Source of the DNA: CAYUIS01 sp964444825
GTDB taxonomy: Bacteria > Chloroflexota > Anaerolineae > B4-G1
Assembly: GCA_964444825.1 (NCBI GenBank)
Contig: CAYUIS010000091.1
Coordinates: 1-20,664 of the forward strand
Direction of reading: 5' to 3'
Length of the DNA: 20,664 bases
In this document: positions 1 through 6,351 of the stretch, piece after piece
Layout of the letters: every line of letters starts with the position of its first letter
Numbering within the stretch: position 1 is the first letter of the stretch
Notes under the pieces: generated by a model
Database searches by the model: none
Told to the model about the DNA's origin: nothing
The model's input: the letters and a program-made list of their open reading frames with translations, nothing else
Program-made: the position numbers and the translations under genes

Positions 1-44
1 GGCATAGAGCCCCGGAATTATACCAGGTCTTGGGCTGACTTCAA

Positions 45-752
45 CTAGGGGAGCGTCATCCACCAGATACCCGTGCACTCGGGCAGGATGACGGTCTTTT
101 CGGCCGGACTGGTGATCACCTTGTTTATCATGTCTTCGCCGAAGAAAAAAGTGATTCGCTCCTTGGCCTGTTCCACCGACTCGAACAAAAGGTCGGTCCG
201 AACCCAGGTGGACGAGAATCCCTGTTGCTGTTCCAGGAATCTGTAGTATGCCACCAGTTTATCGGGTGGGGTGGGCTGTTCAAAACCCGTGCCCATCGTC
301 TCCAGGATGATGATCGTGCCGCCAGGGCGCAGAACGCGCTTCATCTCATTCAGGGCCTGACCAAGCTCGTGCTGCCACGTCTCTTCGTAGTCGACGACGG
401 TGTACACGACGCTCCAGCCCGAGATGGCCAGATCCGCTGCCTGAGACCTGACCGGCAGGCGCCGGTGGTCCGCGACCGCTACGCCGCAGTGATGCCACTG
501 GTTCTCCTTTAGCTTGGCGGCGGCCATACCCAGCATATGGGCCGAGATATCAAAGGCCCTGATGGTCTTGACGATGGGCGCCAGCAGACCCGTCATCCGT
601 CCTGTGCCCGCGCCAAGTTCGACGACATCCAACCCTTGCAGCGGCCTGATCTGGCTCAAGGCTGGCAGGATGTTCCCCTGGTAGTCCTCGTGGAGGACGA
701 GGTGCTCGTATTGGTCGGCATGCTCTCGGTAGATCCGATCATAGTCTATCAT
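45..752 (-). CDS. Class I SAM-dependent methyltransferase
   Basis: The 235-residue protein has the class I methyltransferase fold signature. Motif I is VVELGAGTGR at about residues 43-52, where SAM binds, followed by an acidic stretch with FDIS and a later LRPGGTIIILE strand typical of methyltransferase domain 11 (UbiE/BioC-like). The substrate cannot be read from the sequence. A longer frame extends upstream to 959, but that extension looks unlike protein. The ATG at 752 is preceded by a strong purine-rich Shine-Dalgarno run (GAGGGGGG) and begins MIDYDRIYREHADQYE, a normal start for this family. It lies 58 bases downstream of the DUF1893-like gene on the same strand and is probably co-transcribed with it. 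Cytoplasmic. Confidence 0.85.
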   Translation of the reverse strand: MIDYDRIYREHADQYEHLVLHEDYQGNILPALSQIRPLQGLDVVELGAGTGRMTGLLAPIVKTIRAFDISAHMLGMAAAKLKENQWHHCGVAVADHRRLPVRSQAADLAISGWSVVYTVVDYEETWQHELGQALNEMKRVLRPGGTIIILETMGTGFEQPTPPDKLVAYYRFLEQQQGFSSTWVRTDLLFESVEQAKERITFFFGEDMINKVITSPAEKTVILPECTGIWWMTLP

Positions 753-810
753 CGCCCCCCCCCTCTGATCTTGGTCGGTTCCATCAAAGCTGCCAGAGCC
801 CGTGCGAGAC

Positions 811-1176
811 CTAGCGGTCTGCGCGAGCCTTGAGCATCTCATACGCCGTCTCGGGATCGTACTCGTCGTCCAATAGTTCCTCGGTTTGGCATAGGATACG
901 CTCAACCAGGGTCCCGTATTCGTACGCGACGTTGTGCCTCTCAAGCGCTCTTCTGCCAAGCTCGCTCATAATCCCGGCTTCCACGCGTCCCACGCCGAGC
1001 CGTATCTCCAGCAGAGCAGCGGCGCGGCCAACGATCTTGTCCTTGACCGTGAGCTGGGCTGCTTCGAGATCGGCGCCAGCCAGGAAATCCTCCAGCTCGA
1101 ACAGCGGGTAGAGCCACTTGCCCTTGCTACAAAAGATCCGTTCCTCTCCAAGATATACTTCCAGTGTATTGTCCAT
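811..1176 (-). CDS. TM1506/DUF1893-type protein (deaminase-like fold, unknown function)
   Basis: This 121-residue protein matches the pattern I recall for the DUF1893 (TM1506) family. It starts with a short strand (LEVYLGEERIF) and a basic Gly-Lys-Trp turn. Then come LYPLFELEDFL, KIVGRAAALLEI (residues about 47-58), a Val/Ala stretch with IMSELGRRALE, and VAYEYGTLVERIL. TM1506 is described as adopting a cytidine-deaminase-like fold. No zinc-binding HAE/PCxxC signature is visible here, so deaminase activity should not be assumed. The ATG at 1176 is chosen over an upstream in-frame ATG at 1266 because AAGGA lies about 8 bases before it and family-like sequence begins there. It is first of two minus-strand genes and diverges from a nucleoside-type permease. 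Confidence 0.7.
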   Translation of the reverse strand: MDNTLEVYLGEERIFCSKGKWLYPLFELEDFLAGADLEAAQLTVKDKIVGRAAALLEIRLGVGRVEAGIMSELGRRALERHNVAYEYGTLVERILCQTEELLDDEYDPETAYEMLKARADR

Positions 1177-1251
1177 TGATGGTCCTTGTGATCCGTTCTT
1201 TGGGATTCGTGCTTTCCAATTCCAAAAATCTGATGTACTATTCGCACGCCG

Positions 1252-1274
1252 CAGTTGCGCACCCAAAGCAACTG
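1252..1274 (-). promoter_or_regulatory. Inverted repeat at the 5' end of the DUF1893-methyltransferase transcript
   Basis: CAGTTGC and GCAACTG form a perfect 7-base inverted repeat with a 9-base spacer. It lies just downstream of the predicted -10 box at 1282-1287, so it is either an operator covering the start site or a hairpin at the RNA 5' end. No protein partner is known. Confidence 0.35.
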
Positions 1275-1281
1275 TGTCTCA

Positions 1282-1310
1282 AGCATAGCACGCTCCCGCA
1301 TAATCGTCAA
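1282..1310 (-). promoter_or_regulatory. Predicted sigma70 promoter for the DUF1893-methyltransferase pair
   Basis: On the minus strand TTGACG (1305-1310) and TATGCT (1282-1287) are separated by exactly 17 bases. Transcription would begin near 1275 and leave a leader of about 100 bases before the ATG at 1176. No equally good promoter was seen on the plus strand for the divergent permease. Confidence 0.55.
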
Positions 1311-1336
1311 TAGCGGAGCCATTCTCGGGAGAGCCG

Positions 1337-2410
1337 TTGTCCAACAACCCCTGGCTGACACGACAAGAACCAGAGCGCCTGGTGAGGCTGTTGATGCCTC
1401 CGTTGGCGGTCCTCTCCAGCCTGCTTGTAGCTGGTCTGTTTGTGCTGCTCGCCGATGCGCCACCGCTGCAGGCCTTGGGCCATCTGGTGTCGGCGGGGTT
1501 TGGTTGTCGGGGACCCGGGCGATGCGCCATACTCACCACGCTGCAGTTTGCCACGCCCTTGATACTGACGGGCCTGTCGGCAACGGTCGCCTTTCGTGCG
1601 GGGGTATTCAGCGTGGGGCAGGCGGGGCAGATGGTGCTCGGCGCGGCGGCCGCCACCTGGCTGGGCTCCCGGCTGAGCCTATCCCCTGTCGTTCACGCGG
1701 CCGTAGCCCTGGCCGGCGCTGTGGTGGCAGGGGCAGGGTGGGGATGGATTCCTGGGGCGCTCAAAATGGGTCTGGGCATCAACGAAGTCATCGTCACGCT
1801 CGTGATGAATCACTTGGCGGTCCTGCTGGTAGGCCTGGTGCGACTGTGGCGCGTCAGCGAATCGGCGCGCCTTGCACCGCTGGCGCGCGGCACCAAGTTG
1901 AACCCGGGTATCCTTCTGGCCCTGCTGGCGGCGGCGGCGGTTTACGTGTATCTGTTCCGCTTGACGCCGGGCTACGAGCAGCGGATGGCTGGTCAAGCGC
2001 CTCTGTTTGCCAAGTTTGGCGGTGTTCGGGAGCGCCGGGCCGTGATACTGGGTATGGCCATAAGCGGCGGCCTGGCGGGGCTGGCAGGTGGGGTGGAGGT
2101 GCTGGGCGTGCATTACCGGTTCATCACTGTCTTCTCTGGGGGAGGAGGCTTTGACGGTGTGGCTGTGGCGCTTCTCGGACAGACCCATCCGCTGGGCGCG
2201 ACGCTGGCCTCGGTTCTGTTGGCTGGCGTGCGCCTGGGGGCATTGAACGGCTTGCAGCTCAAGTCCCGCGTCCCGCGCGAACTTGGCGGCGCGATGATCG
2301 CGATGATGGTTCTCTTTGTGTCCAGCGAGCGGCTATATCGCGGCCTGATCAAACGGGTGTGGCGACTGATGGCGCGGCCGGGCGAAAGCAGAAAAACCTG
2401 GTTTCTCTGA
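1337..2410 (+). CDS. Nucleoside-type ABC transporter permease (NupP/BmpB-like), lone copy
   Basis: The 357-residue integral membrane protein belongs to the BPD_transp_2 class (LivH/RbsC/NupP-like). It is clearly paralogous to the permease at 5130-6236: both contain QLATPL/QFATPL, a LTGLSA-VAFR segment, GLGINEVI or KLGVNEII, GYEQRMAGQAP, VLGVHYR and PRELGG. Hydrophobic segments run through most of the length. The start is a TTG at 1337 with GGGAGAG a few bases upstream, and the next residues (SNNPWLTRQEPERLVRLLMPP) lead into the first membrane helix. No ATPase, second permease or binding protein lies beside it on this strand. The final codons (KTWFL and stop) lie inside a dispersed repeat, so the C-terminus may have been altered by repeat insertion. 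It converges with the phosphorylase gene 11 bases away. Confidence 0.85.
   Translation: MSNNPWLTRQEPERLVRLLMPPLAVLSSLLVAGLFVLLADAPPLQALGHLVSAGFGCRGPGRCAILTTLQFATPLILTGLSATVAFRAGVFSVGQAGQMVLGAAAATWLGSRLSLSPVVHAAVALAGAVVAGAGWGWIPGALKMGLGINEVIVTLVMNHLAVLLVGLVRLWRVSESARLAPLARGTKLNPGILLALLAAAAVYVYLFRLTPGYEQRMAGQAPLFAKFGGVRERRAVILGMAISGGLAGLAGGVEVLGVHYRFITVFSGGGGFDGVAVALLGQTHPLGATLASVLLAGVRLGALNGLQLKSRVPRELGGAMIAMMVLFVSSERLYRGLIKRVWRLMARPGESRKTWFL
2388..2408 (+). repeat. AAACC-N-GGTTT dispersed repeat, copy A (in permease 3' end)
   Basis: A 21-base stretch containing AGAAAAACCTGGTTTCTCT is identical to positions 9245-9265. Its core AAACC-T-GGTTT is palindromic. It supplies the last codons of the permease and the first base of its TGA stop. 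On the minus strand it follows the phosphorylase stop, and with flanking bases it gives a weak hairpin followed by TTTTT. It might therefore help end that transcript. Confidence 0.6.
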
Positions 2411-2421
2411 ACCGGAGCAGA

Positions 2422-3147
2422 CTATGTCACGCCGTCTGCTCGGGCCAAGGCCCGCATCGCGTGCAAGCCTACGGTGATGACGTTTTCCTCTCCCTGTCGA
2501 AAGCTCTTCTCCCCCCATTCCGGTTTGACCTCGGTGGGGGTTCCATCGGAGGCGTAGAGCGCGCCGGTGCGCCAGCCCCGGTACGCGCCGAGCACGAACA
2601 GGGTGTCGCTTTCCATCTCTATAGAGACGACGCCGGCGTTCGCCATCATCTCTCGGAACTCTGGTCCCCGCGGTGCATAGAAGGCGTCGCCCGCGACCCC
2701 AACGCCGACCGTGTAGGGGATCTCTAGCGCCTCGGCCGCCCTCGCCAGTTCCCGCAACACAGCAAAGGTAGGCACAGCAGGGAAAGCCAGCGGCAGGTAG
2801 TTGTTGGCGGTGCCGCCAGCCCGGAACGTCCCGCTGCCGATGATGAGATCACCCGGCCCCTGTCCCTCCTGGAAGACACCGCACGAGCCCACTCGGACAA
2901 AGGTGTCGGTACCCATGTGGGCCAGTTCCTCCAACGCAATGGCGACGGTCGGTCCGCCCATGCCGGTGCCGCAGGCGGTCATGAACACGCCGTCAAAGTA
3001 TCCGGAGTATACGACATAGCCACGACTGTCCGTGACCAGGTAGCCCTCCTCGAAACGGTCGGCGATCTTTTTCGCGCGCGCGTGGTCCCCTGGACAAAAC
3101 ACGTAGCGCGAGATCTCTTCGGGTTCGCACCTGATGTGAAACTCCAT
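2422..3147 (-). CDS. Nucleoside phosphorylase (Udp/DeoD family)
   Basis: The protein would cleave a nucleoside with phosphate into free base and (deoxy)ribose-1-phosphate in the cytoplasm. Its 241 residues show the family landmarks in order: PGDHARA (19-25) for phosphate binding, GTGMGGPTVAIALEEL (60-75), FVRVGSCG (83-90), VAGDAFYAPRG (151-161), SIEMESD (175-181), which contacts the ribose, and ASDG (199-202), the position of the purine-type catalytic Asp. The uridine phosphorylase insert carrying the Gln/Arg pair that reads uracil is not evident, so the base specificity is open (purine or uridine). A very strong AAGGAGGTAT site precedes the ATG. It is the last gene of the minus-strand salvage run, 38 bases after the kinase. 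Confidence 0.88.
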   Translation of the reverse strand: MEFHIRCEPEEISRYVFCPGDHARAKKIADRFEEGYLVTDSRGYVVYSGYFDGVFMTACGTGMGGPTVAIALEELAHMGTDTFVRVGSCGVFQEGQGPGDLIIGSGTFRAGGTANNYLPLAFPAVPTFAVLRELARAAEALEIPYTVGVGVAGDAFYAPRGPEFREMMANAGVVSIEMESDTLFVLGAYRGWRTGALYASDGTPTEVKPEWGEKSFRQGEENVITVGLHAMRALARADGVT

Positions 3148-3185
3148 TGCTTATACCTCCTTGTTCTGTGCCGTGGTGGCTGTGG

Positions 3186-4103
3186 CTATTGGGAGCCGGG
3201 AACCGGTTGGAGCGTGGCGGCCAGTGTTGCGACCGCTTCAGGGTCCGGCAGGTCGGTGGCGGCCCCCACCTGTTGGACCTTGAGCGCTCCAGTTGCCGTG
3301 GCCCACGCTGTGCTCCTGGGGAGCGACCACCCCTGGAGCAGCCCGTACATCAAACCAGCCCGGAAGGCATCTCCGGCGCCGGTTGCGTCAACCGGCTTCA
3401 CCGATGGGGGCTGAACGGAGAACAGCTTGCCATCAGGATCCAGGACGCGGACCGGGCGTGGCCCATCCGTGATAACGACCACCCCCTTGCTGACCGCCTG
3501 TAACTCTCGGGCGTGGTCGAGGACGTCAGCGTCCGGGAACACCTCTCGGATGTAGGTTGCCGAGTTGATCACAATGTCCGTCAGTGGGAGCGCCGGGTGG
3601 TCGAGCCATATCACGTCGCTCACCACAGTCTGTGTGGCTGTCTGGCGGGCCACCTGAGCGGCGGCGACACGCTCGTCGCCGCCGTACAGATCCAACGCGA
3701 GGTAGCGCGCGCCATCCAGCATCTCTGTGGTGAGGGCTGTCTTGGGGGTCTGGGGGTACCAGTAGACCATGATCGTGCGTTCAGCGTCGGGGGTGACCAG
3801 GATGCGGCAGAACGGCGTCACAATGTGCGCGTCTCGCTCGACGTAGCGCAGATCGAGCGTCGCGTGCGCGCTCAACCACTCCCACAGCTCGGTCCCATAA
3901 TCGTCGCGTCCGATACCGTTCCCTGCCAGCCTCACCGGGACCCCCCAACTGGCCAGCCAAACGGCCGTGTTGGCAGCGGCGCCGCCAATGTGATAGCTGT
4001 CTGCCGTGGGGAAGGCGGCCATCTCTGGTGTGGGCAGGTGTGGGACGCGGACGATATTGTCCACCCCAAGCTCACCGTAGCAAAAGACGTCACAGGCTGC
4101 CAT
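3186..4103 (-). CDS. PfkB-family sugar or nucleoside kinase
   Basis: The 305-residue cytoplasmic ribokinase-superfamily enzyme would use ATP to phosphorylate ribose, or possibly a nucleoside directly. The N-terminal substrate-binding motif GGAAANTAVWLASWG (about 40-54) and the C-terminal signature DATGAGDAF (239-247), with catalytic Asp at about 245 and anion hole just before it, are intact. The length is normal for the family. Its place between an imported-nucleoside transporter and a phosphorylase suggests that it captures ribose released by the nucleoside hydrolase, or phosphorylates the nucleoside. Sequence alone does not separate ribokinase from adenosine/inosine kinase or another sugar kinase. 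It is 44 bases after the second permease and 38 before the phosphorylase. Confidence 0.85.
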   Translation of the reverse strand: MAACDVFCYGELGVDNIVRVPHLPTPEMAAFPTADSYHIGGAAANTAVWLASWGVPVRLAGNGIGRDDYGTELWEWLSAHATLDLRYVERDAHIVTPFCRILVTPDAERTIMVYWYPQTPKTALTTEMLDGARYLALDLYGGDERVAAAQVARQTATQTVVSDVIWLDHPALPLTDIVINSATYIREVFPDADVLDHARELQAVSKGVVVITDGPRPVRVLDPDGKLFSVQPPSVKPVDATGAGDAFRAGLMYGLLQGWSLPRSTAWATATGALKVQQVGAATDLPDPEAVATLAATLQPVPGSQ

Positions 4104-4147
4104 CTGTTTTCACACCTTATCTGACATACGTAGGTGCGCCGACGAGG

Positions 4148-5128
4148 TCAATCGGTGTTGCTTGCCTCCTGATCCGCGATCTCCCGTTGGGCGCGCAGGC
4201 GATAGGCCCGGCGCGCCAGCGTCTCGACGGCGTGGGAACGCGCCGCTACCAGTATGATGGCCAGCAGGGTAAAGATGTGCGGCAGGAACTGAACCAGGCT
4301 AGGGGGGACGTTGGTGGTCGTCTGCAGGCGAATGGCGAGGGCGTCGGCAAAGCCAAAGAACATCCCGGTAAAGAACACGCCGATGGGATGGCTAAAGCCG
4401 AACAGCGCCGCCGTGATCGCGATCCACCCCCGTCCATTGCTCATGTTCCGGGTAAAGAGGGTCAGGTGGCCGATCGACAGGAAGGCGCCCCCCGTCGCCG
4501 CCAGAGCGCCGCTGATGATCAGCGCGAACACCTTGACGCGGGGCACGTTGATGCCTACCGTCTCTGCAGCCGCCTGGTTCTCACCCACTGCGCGGACGTG
4601 CCGCCCGAATTTGGTATAGAACAGGATAAAATAGATCACCACCGCAGCAATCCAGGACAGGTAGACGATTCCGTTGTAGCCACTAAAGAGCTTTCCCAGC
4701 ACCGGCACGTTGTGTATCAGTGGCAGGGCGAGATCGGGCAGTTGCTCGATGCTCGGATCCGACCACGTGCCGACGTCACCGAGAAAGGTGCGCATAAAAA
4801 AGACCGTCATCTCGGCGATAAACAGGTTGATGGCGATGGCCAGGATGACCAGATCGACCTCGTAGCGCAGGTATAGAAAGGCAAAGATCGCACCCAGGAC
4901 GCCGCCGGACAGGGCCGCCATAAGGACACCCAGATAGGAGCTTTTTAGGAAGTAGGCGGCCAGGATTCCCAGGAAGGCGCCCATAAGCATTTTGCCTTCC
5001 AGGGCGAGATTGAGTATGCCAGCGCGGTTACACAGTGCACCACCTATGGCGGCCAGGATGATGGGAGTGCCCAGCCGGACGCCACTGCGTACCAGGTCGA
5101 GCGTGAACAGATCAAAGAGGATGTCCAT
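4148..5128 (-). CDS. Nucleoside ABC transporter permease 2 (NupQ-like)
   Basis: The 326-residue multi-pass inner-membrane protein is the smaller of the two permeases expected in a BmpA/NupNOPQ-type nucleoside importer. It carries the family's cytoplasmic coupling region FGRHVRAVGENQAAAETVGI, followed by membrane segments and NGRGWIAITAALFG. A longer frame reaches 5200, but the ATG at 5128 follows the TAA of the preceding permease by one base and has a GGAGGGAAG ribosome site. The pair is therefore probably translationally coupled. The N-terminal segment TPIILAAIGGALCNRAGILNLALEG is typical of this permease class. Confidence 0.9.
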   Translation of the reverse strand: MDILFDLFTLDLVRSGVRLGTPIILAAIGGALCNRAGILNLALEGKMLMGAFLGILAAYFLKSSYLGVLMAALSGGVLGAIFAFLYLRYEVDLVILAIAINLFIAEMTVFFMRTFLGDVGTWSDPSIEQLPDLALPLIHNVPVLGKLFSGYNGIVYLSWIAAVVIYFILFYTKFGRHVRAVGENQAAAETVGINVPRVKVFALIISGALAATGGAFLSIGHLTLFTRNMSNGRGWIAITAALFGFSHPIGVFFTGMFFGFADALAIRLQTTTNVPPSLVQFLPHIFTLLAIILVAARSHAVETLARRAYRLRAQREIADQEASNTD

Positions 5129-5129
5129 G

Positions 5130-6236
5130 TTAGCTTCCCTCCTCTCCGGCGGTGGCCTGCTGGCCGCGCCAGCGCCGCCATAGCGCGCCCACCTGATCAA
5201 TACGACCCCGGAACAGCTTGTCAGCGGCGACGAACAGGATCATCAGGGCGATGATACCGCCCCCTAGCTCGCGCGGAATCTTGACGGCAAACTGGAGGCC
5301 TATCTGGGCTCCCTGGCGCACACCGGCAAAAAAGATGGCCACAATCACAGTTCCCACCGGATGTACTCGACCCAGGATTGCGGCCGTGAGGCCATCGAAA
5401 CCCATCCCGGCTGAGAAGCCGGCCAGCATGCGGTAGTGAACGCCGAGCACCTGGATGGCGCCTGCCAGTCCAGACAGCGCCCCACTGATGAACATCCCTC
5501 GGATCGCTGCCCTATCGCTGGGTATCCCACCAAAGAGGGCAAAGAACGGCGCCTGACCGGCCATACGCTGCTCATATCCTGACGATAGCCGCCATAGATA
5601 CACGTACACCAGCGCTGCGGCCAGCAGCGCCAGCACAAAACCGACGCCCCATTTTGATCCTGGGGCAAAAGTCGGGAGCTTGGCCGTGTCGTCAATGACG
5701 GGCGAGTGGGCAGTCGTGCTTTGATCGGCGCGCAGCGGAAAGTTGATGAGATAGGTCACAAACAGCACCGCGATGTTGTTCAGCATCATGGTGCTGATGA
5801 TCTCGTTGACTCCCAGTTTGACCTTGAGCACGCCAGGGAACCAGCCATAGACGCCGCCCACCAGCATAGCGGCCACCACAGCCACGATGGGGTGGATCAC
5901 GGGTGGGAGATGGATGATGTAACCCAGCCACGCTGCCATGATACCGCCCAGCATCAGTTGTCCCTCCTGCCCCAGGCTGAACAGGCCGGATCGAAAGGCC
6001 ACTACGGCCGAGAGGCCCGTCAGCATCAGCGGCGTGGCAAGCTGGAACGTGATAAAGAGGTTGCTGCGAGGAAAGTTCCGCAGGCTGAAGGCCGATTTGA
6101 ACAGCTCAGCGTAGGCAACCAGTGGGTTGGTCTTTGTCATCAACACCGCCACGGATGCAACGAGCAGCCCCGAGATAATGGCCAGTACCGGGATGAGCAG
6201 ATTGTCGATTATCTTGCTTTTGGTTTCCGATGTCAT
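5130..6236 (-). CDS. Nucleoside ABC transporter permease 1 (NupP-like)
   Basis: The 368-residue integral membrane protein is the larger permease partner of the nucleoside importer. It begins with a single helix (about 12-34) and a short external segment. It continues with TFQLATPLMLTGLSAVVAFRSGLFSLGQEGQLMLGG, KVKLGVNEIISTMMLNNIAV, SGYEQRMAGQAPFFALFGG and PRELGGG. It is followed immediately by permease 2 (one base apart) and preceded by the ATPase gene, from which a 115-base gap holding a palindromic repeat separates it. The ribosome site GAGAGGAC lies about 11 bases before the ATG. The plus-strand gene at 1337 is a diverged paralogue. Confidence 0.9.
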   Translation of the reverse strand: MTSETKSKIIDNLLIPVLAIISGLLVASVAVLMTKTNPLVAYAELFKSAFSLRNFPRSNLFITFQLATPLMLTGLSAVVAFRSGLFSLGQEGQLMLGGIMAAWLGYIIHLPPVIHPIVAVVAAMLVGGVYGWFPGVLKVKLGVNEIISTMMLNNIAVLFVTYLINFPLRADQSTTAHSPVIDDTAKLPTFAPGSKWGVGFVLALLAAALVYVYLWRLSSGYEQRMAGQAPFFALFGGIPSDRAAIRGMFISGALSGLAGAIQVLGVHYRMLAGFSAGMGFDGLTAAILGRVHPVGTVIVAIFFAGVRQGAQIGLQFAVKIPRELGGGIIALMILFVAADKLFRGRIDQVGALWRRWRGQQATAGEEGS

Positions 6237-6300
6237 CGTAGCATGCGTCCTCTCTGGAATAGTGGAAGCCGCGCAAACGGTCAGCCCTCCGCGCCTCCTG

Positions 6301-6333
6301 AGATTGGTTCAATCTTTAAGATTGAAGCAATCT
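6301..6333. repeat. AGATTGGTTCAATCT hairpin repeat, copy A
   Basis: AGATTGGTTCAATCT (6301-6315) faces AGATTGAAGCAATCT (6319-6333) across a 3-base centre. This is a 15-base inverted repeat with one mismatch. The left arm is identical to that of the copy at 18902. It lies in the gap between the ATPase and permease genes of the importer, where the RNA hairpin could modulate the ratio of the two products. Confidence 0.75.
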
Positions 6334-6351
6334 GGTCAGCAAAAAGGTGCT

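Noticed and set aside
753..959. N-terminal extension of the methyltransferase to 959
   Set aside because: The extra 69 residues are Arg/Ser/Thr-rich, overlap the end of the DUF1893-like gene, and the internal ATG has a far better ribosome site.
1255..2154. Overlapping plus-strand frame in another phase across the orphan permease
   Set aside because: The Gly/Arg-rich translation has no domain. The other phase gives a full permease with a close paralogue in the window.
4028..4876. Open frame of about 280 codons on the plus strand opposite the second nucleoside permease
   Set aside because: It is antisense to a clear membrane protein. Its composition is Gln/Arg/Asp-rich and low in hydrophobic residues, typical of a shadow of a membrane protein gene.
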